From Aphodovivens sp036306585 (GTDB lineage Bacteria > Actinomycetota > Coriobacteriia > Coriobacteriales > Eggerthellaceae): a stretch of 64,000 bases of DNA. The notes under the pieces were generated by a model. It had not been told where the DNA came from. It did not search any database and saw nothing but the letters and a program-made list of their open reading frames with translations. The first letter of the stretch is position 1. Each line of letters opens with the position of its first letter. Below, piece by piece: positions 19,199 through 26,668 of the stretch. Location of the stretch: positions 248,001 to 312,000 of the forward strand of contig JAXJZF010000002.1 of the NCBI GenBank assembly GCA_036306585.1, read 5' to 3'. Position numbers and translations under genes: made by a program.

Positions 19199-20212
19199 GT
19201 GCTATCGGATCGCAGGCAGAGGGTGCTCGCCGCGTTGATCGAGGAATACGTGGCCCGCGCGCTTCCCGTGGGTTCGCGCACGTTGACGGAACGCTATCAG
19301 CTGGGGGTGAGTCCCGCAACGGTCCGCAACGAGCTGTCGGTTTTGGAGGACGACGGCTATATCACGCAACCTCATACCTCGGCGGGTCGTATACCCACCG
19401 ATTTCGGTTACCGGGCATTCGTGGACGACCTGCTGAAATCTGGACTCGCTCCGACCGATGACGAACGCAGCCGCAAAGCCGCCGAGAAGATGCGCGGCAC
19501 AGCTAACGAGCTTGATTCTTTGCTCGAACAAACCTCTTCAGCCCTATCGCGCCTGACCGACTGCCTTTCCATCGTGCTGGCACCATCGGTGCTGAACATG
19601 GGCATCCGCCAGATCACGCTGGTTTCCCTCACACTACGCCGCGCGCTGGTGGTGGTGGTGACGGAGGATGGCCAGGTGTTCAATCGCCAGATGGAGTTCG
19701 CGCAGGATGTCGGCGGCGATGAGCTCGCCGAAGTCCAGCGGCTTCTCAACGACGTGCTGCTGGGCAAGACCATACGCGATGTCGAAGAGGGTCTGGGCCG
19801 CGGCATGGCCGAGGCGTTCCTAAACCCGTTGGTGCGCATGGCGCTCGATGAGGTTCTATCCTGCCTGCAGGAAGGTGATCTTTCGCGCACGCATCGCCTG
19901 GGCGTCAGCTCGCTGCTTACCAAGCCCGAGTTCAGCCAATCGGAATCGGTGGTTCCGATTCTGCGCGCGCTCGAGGATGACACCGTTTTGCTGCACATCT
20001 ACAATGCGGCCACCCAGGCGGGCGACATGCCCAGCGTGAGCATCGGCAGCGAGAACGACGAGGAAGCGCTTTCCGGCGTTTCGGTGATCGCGGGCAGCTA
20101 CGGCCACGGCCCGTCGATGGGCGTTGTCGCCGTCATCGGACCCACGCGCATGGATTACTCGAAGATCATCCAAGCGGTGCGGATAGCGCGCAACGCTCTC
20201 GATGATATCTAG
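19199..20212 (+). CDS. hrcA: Heat-inducible transcription repressor HrcA
   Basis: Winged-helix repressor of chaperone genes that binds CIRCE and is stabilised by GroEL in other bacteria. 337 residues from the GTG at 19199, preceded by AAGGTGGGAAC. The in-frame ATG at 19121 is inside the CIRCE operator and is rejected as start. N-terminal HTH: VGSRTLTERYQLGVSPATVR followed by NELSVLEDDGYI; then the GAF-like and C-terminal regions (GPTRMDYSKIIQAV). dnaJ follows 79 nt downstream; grpE and dnaK are not here. Confidence 0.96.
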   Translation: MLSDRRQRVLAALIEEYVARALPVGSRTLTERYQLGVSPATVRNELSVLEDDGYITQPHTSAGRIPTDFGYRAFVDDLLKSGLAPTDDERSRKAAEKMRGTANELDSLLEQTSSALSRLTDCLSIVLAPSVLNMGIRQITLVSLTLRRALVVVVTEDGQVFNRQMEFAQDVGGDELAEVQRLLNDVLLGKTIRDVEEGLGRGMAEAFLNPLVRMALDEVLSCLQEGDLSRTHRLGVSSLLTKPEFSQSESVVPILRALEDDTVLLHIYNAATQAGDMPSVSIGSENDEEALSGVSVIAGSYGHGPSMGVVAVIGPTRMDYSKIIQAVRIARNALDDI

Positions 20213-20250
20213 CCTGTGGAGGATATGTTTAACATTTAAGTAAGATGTGC

Positions 20251-20266
20251 ACCCGCTTATGCGGGT
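20251..20266 (+). terminator. Small hairpin between hrcA and dnaJ
   Basis: ACCCGC-TTAT-GCGGGT, perfect 6-bp stem, followed by TCCGTTTG. It may attenuate read-through from hrcA or stabilise the dnaJ 5' end. Confidence 0.4.
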
Positions 20267-20291
20267 TCCGTTTGAAAGGACACGGAGCCAA

Positions 20292-21419
20292 ATGGTGAAG
20301 GATCTATATGAAATTCTGGGTGTCTCCAAAGACGCCACGGAGGCTGAAATCAAGAAGGCGTTCCGCAGACGTGCGCGCGAGCTGCACCCCGATGTGAACA
20401 AAGCCCCCGACGCTGAGGACCAGTTCAAAGAACTCAACGAGGCTTACGATGTTCTTTCGGATCCCCAGAAGCGCAGCGCATATGATCGCTTTGGCACCAT
20501 TCCCGGCGCTGCGGGTGGCGGAAGCGCCTACGGCGGCGGCTACGTCGATTTCGATGACCTGTTTGGAGGCATGGGCGATATCTTCAGCAGCTTCTTCGGT
20601 GGAAACGGCGGCGGTCGCGCCCAGTTGCGCCGCGAGGGCCGCGACATGGGCGTCGGCCTGCGTCTAACGCTGGAGGAAGTGGCGAAGGGCGCCAAGAAGG
20701 AGATCGTCTACGATCGCCTGGCACCGTGCCCCGATTGCGGCGGTACCGGCTTGGGCGAGGGCGGCAAGGAGGTCACGTGCCCCGATTGCGGCGGTCGCGG
20801 TCGCGTCGTCACCGTACAGCGCACGTTTTTGGGCGATATGCAGTCTTCCTCCACCTGCAAGACCTGCGGCGGATCGGGCAAGACCATCGAGAACCCCTGC
20901 CCGGAGTGCGAGGGCCAGGGCCGCGTGCCCGATCGCCAGCGCGTTTCGGTCGAGGTGCCTGTGGGCATCCGCGATGGACAGCAGCTGCGTCTTTCCGGCT
21001 TCGGCGAGGCAGGCATCCGCGGAGCGGAATCAGGCGACCTCATCGTCACGTGTCGTATCCAGCCCCACGACTTTTTCGAGCGCGATGGGGACAACCTTCA
21101 TGCGCGCGCTAACGTGTCGATGGCGCAGGCGGCATTGGGCGCCGAGATCACGATTGATGGCATCTTCGACGACGAGGCGGTGAAGGTCCGCATTCCCGAA
21201 GGGTGCCAGAACGAGCAGGTCGTGCGCGTGAAGAACCACGGCATGCCGAAGTTCCGCTCGGATGCGCGCGGCGACCTGTTGGTGCATATCAACGTCGTCA
21301 TTCCCAAGAAGCTCAGCAAGCGTCAACGCGATGCGCTCGAGCGCTTCGCCCACGAGATGGGAGACGATGTGTCTCAAGCTCGCTCACCCCTTCAGAAGCT
21401 GCGCGACGCGTTCAACTAA
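20292..21419 (+). CDS. dnaJ: Chaperone DnaJ
   Basis: Hsp40 co-chaperone of DnaK. 375 residues: J domain with HPD near residue 32, Gly/Phe linker (GGGSAYGGGYVDFDDLFGG), four zinc-binding repeats (CPDCGGTG, CPDCGGRG, CKTCGGSG, CPECEGQG), then the substrate-binding C-terminal domains. This is a full-length type I DnaJ. GGACACGGAGCC is the ribosome binding site. It lies behind hrcA and so is under CIRCE control if read through. Confidence 0.97.
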   Translation: MVKDLYEILGVSKDATEAEIKKAFRRRARELHPDVNKAPDAEDQFKELNEAYDVLSDPQKRSAYDRFGTIPGAAGGGSAYGGGYVDFDDLFGGMGDIFSSFFGGNGGGRAQLRREGRDMGVGLRLTLEEVAKGAKKEIVYDRLAPCPDCGGTGLGEGGKEVTCPDCGGRGRVVTVQRTFLGDMQSSSTCKTCGGSGKTIENPCPECEGQGRVPDRQRVSVEVPVGIRDGQQLRLSGFGEAGIRGAESGDLIVTCRIQPHDFFERDGDNLHARANVSMAQAALGAEITIDGIFDDEAVKVRIPEGCQNEQVVRVKNHGMPKFRSDARGDLLVHINVVIPKKLSKRQRDALERFAHEMGDDVSQARSPLQKLRDAFN

Positions 21420-21429
21420 GCTTGCTGAT

Positions 21430-21447
21430 GGGCCCCTCATGGGGCCC
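21430..21447 (+). terminator. Hairpin after dnaJ
   Basis: GGGCCCC-TCAT-GGGGCCC, perfect 7-bp stem directly behind the dnaJ stop, followed by TCTCATT rather than a clean T-run. Confidence 0.55.
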
Positions 21448-21482
21448 TCTCATTACCCGTACCGCCCGTCAGGAGAGGTAGT

Positions 21483-22298
21483 ATGTCGCTTCCCCGATTC
21501 TTCTTGACAGAACAGGTGCTCGCCGAGCAGATCGAGCCCGTCTTCGCTTTGCGCCTCGACGCCGACGACGCGAAGCATGCCCGCGTGCTGCGCCTCAAGC
21601 CCGGAGAACATATCGCCGTGGTGGATGCCGCGCAGGATTATTTCGAATGCGAGATCGTTGCCTTCGATGACGCCGTTCCGGCAGTGCGGATCTCCCGCCA
21701 TCATACCACGGGCGCGTATCGTCCCACGGTCGTGTTGGTGCAGGGCCTTGCCAAGGGCGACAAGATGGAAACGGTCATCCGCCATGCCACCGAACTGGGC
21801 GTTGCAGGCTTCATCCCCGTTGCGTTCAAGAGGTCCATCTTGAAGCTCGAAGCGAAACGCGCAGCCTCTAAGGCGGCGCGTTGGCGCTCCATTGCGAAAA
21901 GCGCTGCCATGCAGTCCGGCCAGCCCGCCATCCCCGAAGTTCACGAGCCGATGGATCTTTCCCGTGCTTGCGAGCTTCTGGGCGAAGCTACCGCAGTGCT
22001 AGTGTGCTGGGAGGAGGCACGGCAAGCTGGTGCGTTATCTCAGGTGCTCGCGAGCGCCTGCGAGGCATGCTCATGCGCCGACCCTCGCGATGCACGCATT
22101 GCCGTCGTGGTGGGACCTGAGGGCGGCATCACCGATGACGAGGTGGAGCTTCTGCTTTCGTGCAACCCCCGAGCCTCGCTGGTGACTCTGGGGCCATCGA
22201 TCCTGCGCACCGAAACCGCGGGCGTCGTCGCACCCGCCCTGGTGCTGTACGAACTTGGCGCGCTCGGACCGCACGTCGGGGGGGGGGAGCGCGCATGA
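21483..22298 (+). CDS. rsmE: 16S rRNA m3U1498 methyltransferase
   Basis: SPOUT-class methyltransferase modifying U1498 of 16S rRNA. 271 residues. N-terminal PUA-like domain (DADDAKHARVLRLKPGEH), C-terminal trefoil knot with VVGPEGGITDDEVELL and LGPSILRTETA. The last codons run through a tract of ten G (22278-22287). The stop overlaps the mtaB start by 4 nt (ATGA). One extra G would fuse this frame to mtaB. Confidence 0.96.
   Translation: MSLPRFFLTEQVLAEQIEPVFALRLDADDAKHARVLRLKPGEHIAVVDAAQDYFECEIVAFDDAVPAVRISRHHTTGAYRPTVVLVQGLAKGDKMETVIRHATELGVAGFIPVAFKRSILKLEAKRAASKAARWRSIAKSAAMQSGQPAIPEVHEPMDLSRACELLGEATAVLVCWEEARQAGALSQVLASACEACSCADPRDARIAVVVGPEGGITDDEVELLLSCNPRASLVTLGPSILRTETAGVVAPALVLYELGALGPHVGGGERA
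22278..22287. repeat. Homopolymeric G10 tract
   Basis: Ten consecutive G inside the rsmE 3' end, also serving as the purine-rich upstream of the mtaB start codon. Such tracts are prone to slippage. Confidence 0.9.
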
Positions 22299-23563
22299 AA
22301 TTCGCCATCGTGAACCTGGGCTGCAAGGTAAATCGGGTCGAGTCGGACGCCGCCGCCGCGTTGATGCTGGAGGCGGGTGCTTCCCAAGCGTCTTTGGCGG
22401 AAGCGGATTTAGTGGTGGTGAACACATGCACCGTGACGGGCGAAGCGGAGAAGAAGACGCGCAAGGCCGTCCGCCATGCCCTGCGCGAAAGCCCTGCCGC
22501 TCTCATCGCGGTCACTGGCTGCGCTGCGGCGATCCGCCCCGAAGCCTTTCAAAGCATGTCCGACCGCATCGTGTGCATCCCCAAAGCCCAGCTCGAGGCC
22601 GAGGTGCGCAGGATTATCGAGTCGTCTTGCATTGAACGGCCCATGCCCCACGATGGCGTCTCGGGCGTGCTGCGGCTGGGCGATGGGTTCCCCACGCGCG
22701 TGGGCGTGAAGGTGCAGGATGGCTGCAACAACGCCTGTACGTACTGCATTGTCCATGTGGCGCGCGGAAGGGCCGCAAGTCGTGCCGTCGAGGACATCGT
22801 CGCTGAATGTCTCGACTACGCCCGCGCCGGCGTGAAGGAGATCGTGCTCACGGGCATCAACTTAGGGTCATATTCCCTTTTGATGCAGGACGGTAAGATG
22901 TTGCATCTGGCCGGCCTTCTGGAACGTCTTCTGAAGGCGACGGAGGGCTTCCGTGGCGAAGGGGAGCCCGCCTGCCGTTTTCGTATATCCTCCATCGAGC
23001 CACGCGATGTCGACGACGATCTGATCGAGCTGCTCGCTTCAGCAAATGGCCGCATATGCCGCCATTTGCACCTGCCGCTGCAAGCGGGCAGCTCGAAGGT
23101 GCTCCGCGAAATGGCGCGGCCCTACGATGCGCTCTTCTTCTGCGATCTGGTGGACCGTCTGCGTGCCCGCGTCCCCCAGCTCTCGCTTTCCACCGATATA
23201 ATCGCTGGGTTCCCGGGCGAGACGGAGCGCGAATTCTCCGAGACGTTGAACGTCGCCCGGAAGTGCGGCTTCTCGAAGATCCATGCGTTCCCGTACTCCC
23301 TGAGAGAAGGCACGCCAGCCGCCAAGCGCGCTGATCAGGTTTCCCCCGAAGTGAAAGCGGGGCGCGCCGCTCGGCTTCGCGAGCTGGGGGACGAGCTGCG
23401 TGTTGAGGATTTCAAGCGCAGGCGGGGCTCGACCGAGCTGGTGCTGGTGGAACAGGATGGACGCGGCATGACCGAAAGCTATTTCGAGGTGCCGGTGTCC
23501 GCCTCGGCCCGTGTAGGATCATTGGTTCCGCTTGAGCTCGATCGTTGTCTTACCGAAGCCTGA
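22295..23563 (+). CDS. mtaB: tRNA N6-threonylcarbamoyladenosine methylthiotransferase MtaB-like
   Basis: Radical SAM methylthiotransferase that adds a methylthio group to t6A37 of tRNA. 422 residues. The N-terminal MTTase domain has its three cluster cysteines in NLGCKVN (C10), VNTCTVTGEA and VTGCAA. The radical SAM motif is in DGCNNACTYCIVHVARGRA (C-x3-C-x2-C). A short TRAM-like C-terminus follows. The subtype call rests on similarity to the YqeV/MtaB group and on its place beside rsmE, a common pairing. A MiaB and a RimO are also present in this window, which leaves the MtaB role for this one. Confidence 0.92.
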   Translation: MKFAIVNLGCKVNRVESDAAAALMLEAGASQASLAEADLVVVNTCTVTGEAEKKTRKAVRHALRESPAALIAVTGCAAAIRPEAFQSMSDRIVCIPKAQLEAEVRRIIESSCIERPMPHDGVSGVLRLGDGFPTRVGVKVQDGCNNACTYCIVHVARGRAASRAVEDIVAECLDYARAGVKEIVLTGINLGSYSLLMQDGKMLHLAGLLERLLKATEGFRGEGEPACRFRISSIEPRDVDDDLIELLASANGRICRHLHLPLQAGSSKVLREMARPYDALFFCDLVDRLRARVPQLSLSTDIIAGFPGETEREFSETLNVARKCGFSKIHAFPYSLREGTPAAKRADQVSPEVKAGRAARLRELGDELRVEDFKRRRGSTELVLVEQDGRGMTESYFEVPVSASARVGSLVPLELDRCLTEA

Positions 23564-23566
23564 TGC

Positions 23567-23582
23567 GCCCGCGCAAGCGGGC
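23567..23582 (+). terminator. GNRA-loop hairpin between mtaB and phoH
   Basis: GCCCGC-GCAA-GCGGGC, perfect 6-bp stem capped by a GCAA tetraloop, with no T-run. It ends 4 nt before the phoH -10 hexamer. Confidence 0.45.
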
Positions 23583-23583
23583 A

Positions 23584-23592
23584 TGCTACAAT
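23584..23592 (+). promoter_or_regulatory. Extended -10 of a leaderless phoH transcript
   Basis: TGC-TACAAT (hexamer 23587-23592) ends 6 nt before the phoH ATG at 23599. Transcription would start at about the first base of the start codon. There is no ribosome binding site. Confidence 0.6.
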
Positions 23593-23598
23593 TTGCGT

Positions 23599-24555
23599 AT
23601 GGGAAACACAACGCATATCGCCCTCACAGCGCCGGCCCAAACGGACATGGCGCTCATCACGGGCCCGGCTGATTCCATCTTGCGCCTGGTGCAGCAATCC
23701 TTCGAAGCACGCGTCAGCGTGCGGGGGGACATCATCTCCCTTGACGGCGACCCTACCGAGGTTCAATCGCTTACCGTCCTGTTCTCCGACCTCATCAAGC
23801 TGGTCGAAGAGGGCGGCAAGCCCGATGTCGAATACGTCCGCCACGCGCTCGACCTGTTGCGTGCCGACGAGTTCTCGCCTCAGGCGCTCAGGGAGGATAT
23901 CCTTCTCACCTACCGCGGGCGCGCTGTCCGTCCGAAGACAGCGGGGCAGAAACGCTACATCGACGCGATCCGCGCAAACACCATCACGTTCGGTGTTGGG
24001 CCTGCCGGCACGGGTAAAACCTATCTTGCTATGGCGATGGCCGTCGCCGCGCTGAAGCGCAAAGAGGTCGGTCGCATCATCCTTACGCGTCCGGTTGTTG
24101 AGGCCGGTGAGAACCTGGGCTTTCTCCCAGGCACGCTCGAGGAGAAGATCGACCCCTACATCCGTCCGCTCTACGATGCGCTGTTCGACATGATGGACAT
24201 GGAGCGCGTCCGCGATCTTGTCGATGACGGCGTCATCGAGATCGCCCCGCTCGCCTTCATGCGCGGACGCACGCTTAACGACAGCTTCATCATCTTGGAC
24301 GAGGCGCAGAACACCACCGCCGAGCAGATGAAGATGTTCCTCACCCGCTTGGGCTTCGGTTCTAAGATGGTCATCACAGGCGATGCCACGCAGACTGACC
24401 TGCCCATGGGGAGATCGGGTTTCGTCAACGTTCGGCGTGTACTAGAAGGCATCGACGATATCGCATTCTGCGATTTCTCCGGCAGCGACGTGGTGCGCCA
24501 TTCGCTGGTCGCCGCCATCGTTGCCGCCTATGATAAAGCTGTAGGAAAGGCGTGA
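23599..24555 (+). CDS. phoH: PhoH-like ATPase
   Basis: Cytoplasmic P-loop ATPase/helicase-like protein associated with RNA metabolism through its partner YbeY. 318 residues from the ATG at 23599; the longer in-frame start at 23545 lies inside mtaB. N-terminal KH-like segment, then Walker A GPAGTGKTYLA near residue 135 and Walker B FIILDEAQNTT. The stop overlaps the ybeY start. phoH-ybeY-dgkA-era is a widely conserved order. Confidence 0.94.
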   Translation: MGNTTHIALTAPAQTDMALITGPADSILRLVQQSFEARVSVRGDIISLDGDPTEVQSLTVLFSDLIKLVEEGGKPDVEYVRHALDLLRADEFSPQALREDILLTYRGRAVRPKTAGQKRYIDAIRANTITFGVGPAGTGKTYLAMAMAVAALKRKEVGRIILTRPVVEAGENLGFLPGTLEEKIDPYIRPLYDALFDMMDMERVRDLVDDGVIEIAPLAFMRGRTLNDSFIILDEAQNTTAEQMKMFLTRLGFGSKMVITGDATQTDLPMGRSGFVNVRRVLEGIDDIAFCDFSGSDVVRHSLVAAIVAAYDKAVGKA

Positions 24556-25085
24556 TGGACATGCAGGCTCTCATAGACATTGAATACGGCTCCGACATGC
24601 TTTCTGGCATGCCCATCGAAGGGCTTTCGCTGTTCGTGCTCGGTCAGGAGCAGGCACCCGGCAACGCCGAGGTGTCAGTGTCCTTCGTGGACGACGAGCG
24701 CATGGCCCAGCTCAACGAGCAATTCCGTGGCAAGCAGGGCCCCACCGACGTCCTGTCGTTCGAGTGCGACGGGCTCGATGACGATTTCGACCTCACGATA
24801 GGGGAAGGCGCTGAGACCGAGGTGTTCGAACTGGGCGACATCATCATCGCGCCCGACGTCGCGCAGCGTCAAAGCGAGCTGTATGGGCATTCCCTCGAAG
24901 GCGAGGTGAGCTTACTGCTCGTGCATGGCCTGCTGCACCTGTTGGGCTATGACCATATCGAAGACGAAGAAGCCGAGGAGATGGAGGCGCGCGAGCGCGA
25001 ACTTATGGGCGCCTGGGCCGAGGCGGGACATCCTGCCGTCAGAGGCGTGTGCGACGATACCGTCCGCGTGCGCGGCGAGCATTAG
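24555..25085 (+). CDS. ybeY: Endoribonuclease YbeY
   Basis: Zinc metalloprotein needed for 16S rRNA 3'-end maturation and ribosome quality control. 176 residues, with the signature HGLLHLLGYDH supplying the three zinc-binding histidines. ATG 24555 overlaps the phoH stop (TGATG); a GTG one codon earlier and an ATG two codons later are possible. The C-terminus has about 25 more residues than the compact family members. Confidence 0.94.
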   Translation: MDMQALIDIEYGSDMLSGMPIEGLSLFVLGQEQAPGNAEVSVSFVDDERMAQLNEQFRGKQGPTDVLSFECDGLDDDFDLTIGEGAETEVFELGDIIIAPDVAQRQSELYGHSLEGEVSLLLVHGLLHLLGYDHIEDEEAEEMEARERELMGAWAEAGHPAVRGVCDDTVRVRGEH

Positions 25086-25095
25086 GCTGTTTGCC

Positions 25096-25536
25096 ATGGC
25101 GAAGAAGCCTGAACAGCACCAGGATGAGCAAGGCTTTGTGCGGCATGCGGGCGACGCTCGCGACGCCTGCGGGTCATCGTTTTCACTTTTGAAGGCGTTC
25201 GGCTGCGCGGGCTCCGGCATCGCGTACGCTTTCGTCTCGCAGCGCAATCTGAAGATCCATCTCGCATTCGCCTTCTTGGCGGTCGTGCTGGGGTTCGCCT
25301 TGCGTATTTCCGAGGCGGGCTGGCTCGCCGTGATCATCTGCATCGCCCTGGTTATGTCGCTGGAAGTGGTGAACACGGCCATCGAATCGATCGTCGACCT
25401 GGTTTCCCCCGAATGGCATATTCTCGCGAAGCGGGCCAAGGATTGCGCTGCCGGCGCCGTCTACCTTGCAGCCTTCGCATCCCTTGCGGTAGCATGCGTA
25501 GTTTTCCTCCCGCGCATCGCCGTGTTCTTCCTGTAA
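25096..25536 (+). CDS. dgkA: Diacylglycerol/undecaprenol kinase family membrane protein
   Basis: Small membrane kinase. In Gram-positive relatives it phosphorylates undecaprenol, recycling the peptidoglycan lipid carrier. 146 residues with a charged N-terminus of about 30 residues and three transmembrane helices. The signature SLEVVNTAIESIVDLVSPEW contains the catalytic Glu and Asn; KRAKDCAAGAVYL completes the active site. No clear ribosome binding site; it sits 10 nt behind ybeY. Substrate is inferred from the family. Confidence 0.9.
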   Translation: MAKKPEQHQDEQGFVRHAGDARDACGSSFSLLKAFGCAGSGIAYAFVSQRNLKIHLAFAFLAVVLGFALRISEAGWLAVIICIALVMSLEVVNTAIESIVDLVSPEWHILAKRAKDCAAGAVYLAAFASLAVACVVFLPRIAVFFL

Positions 25537-25551
25537 CGAAAGGCGGTATCA

Positions 25552-26508
25552 ATGGACCTCGATGCATTTTTCGCCGAACATCCGATGGGCGGTTCGGGCC
25601 CCACCGGTAAGGAGGACTTCCGCTCCGGTTTCATCACGTTGGTTGGCAGGCCCAATGCCGGTAAATCGACGCTGCTCAACGCGATCATGGGCAAAAAGAT
25701 CGCCATCACCTCCAGCACGGCGCAAACCACGCGGCATCGCTTCCGCGCCGTTCTCACGCGCGATGATTTCCAGCTGATCATCGTCGACACTCCCGGCATT
25801 CACAAACCCCATGACGTTCTGGGCGAGGAGCTCAACACCTCTGCCATCAAGGCGCTTGCCGATGTCGACGTCATCGCCATGCTTATCGACGCCTCGAAGC
25901 CGGTGGGGACCGGCGACGATTGGGTTGCCCGTCAGCTGCGGTCCTGCAAGGCGAAGAAGATCCTTGTCCTCTCGAAAACCGACAAGGTCACCGATGAGCA
26001 GCTCGCCGAACAGCGTGATGCCGCGTGGGGTCTGGCCGAATGGGACGGCTTCGCTGCGCTTTCCGCCCAAGAGGGTCTAGGCGTCGAAGAGTTCGTGCAT
26101 GCTGCGGTGTCGCTTCTGCCGGAAGGGCCGGCGTGGTTTCCCGCCGACATGGACACTGACCAGCCGCTCGAGGTCATCGTCGCCGAGTTCATCCGCGAGA
26201 AGATCCTCCGCTCGTTCTCCGATGAGGTGCCCCACGCTATCGGCGTCGCCGTTGAGGAGATGTCTTATCAGAACAAGAAGGATCTTCACACCATCCGAGC
26301 GATCATTTACGTGGAGCGCGACAGCCAGAAAGGCATAATCATCGGCAAGGGGGGAAGCGCGATCAAGCGCATCGGCACCGAAGCGCGCATCGACCTTGAG
26401 CAGCTTCTTGGCTCGCGTGTGTTCCTGGATCTGAAGGTGAAGGTCCGCAAGAACTGGCGCCGCGATGCCACCCAGATCCGACGCTTCGGCTACGGGGAGG
26501 GCGCGTAG
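25552..26508 (+). CDS. era: GTPase Era
   Basis: Ribosome-assembly GTPase that binds the 3' end of 16S rRNA. 318 residues. G1 GRPNAGKST begins near residue 32, G3 DTPGIH follows, and the G4 motif reads SKTD rather than the usual NKxD. The C-terminal KH domain shows GIIIGKGGSAIKRIGT. The N-terminus is about 25 residues longer than E. coli Era (MDLDAFFAEHPMGGSG). AAAGGCGG precedes the ATG. Last gene of the phoH operon. Confidence 0.96.
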   Translation: MDLDAFFAEHPMGGSGPTGKEDFRSGFITLVGRPNAGKSTLLNAIMGKKIAITSSTAQTTRHRFRAVLTRDDFQLIIVDTPGIHKPHDVLGEELNTSAIKALADVDVIAMLIDASKPVGTGDDWVARQLRSCKAKKILVLSKTDKVTDEQLAEQRDAAWGLAEWDGFAALSAQEGLGVEEFVHAAVSLLPEGPAWFPADMDTDQPLEVIVAEFIREKILRSFSDEVPHAIGVAVEEMSYQNKKDLHTIRAIIYVERDSQKGIIIGKGGSAIKRIGTEARIDLEQLLGSRVFLDLKVKVRKNWRRDATQIRRFGYGEGA

Positions 26509-26515
26509 TCCGACG

Positions 26516-26562
26516 CCGCATATTCCTTGAAGCGGGGTTTACCTGCTGATATGCGGAGTTTT
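26516..26562 (+). terminator. Terminator after era
   Basis: CCGCATAT (26516-26523) pairs with ATATGCGG (26549-26556), with an inner AGC/GCT stem, and is followed by AGTTTT. Confidence 0.6.
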
Positions 26563-26629
26563 CGTGCGCGAATTGTCAGATTACGGCGCAGCGCCGGGGG
26601 GTATGAACGTCCATGCTGGGCTTTTCGGC

Positions 26630-26635
26630 TACAAT
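26630..26635 (+). promoter_or_regulatory. -10 hexamer for the PASTA protein gene
   Basis: TACAAT preceded by GGC, 33 nt before the start codon. Unlike phoH and menA this gene has a real leader and a GAGGAGCC ribosome binding site. No good -35 seen. Confidence 0.5.
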
Positions 26636-26668
26636 ACGCGTGTTACACGTGTTACCCGAGGAGCCTAC

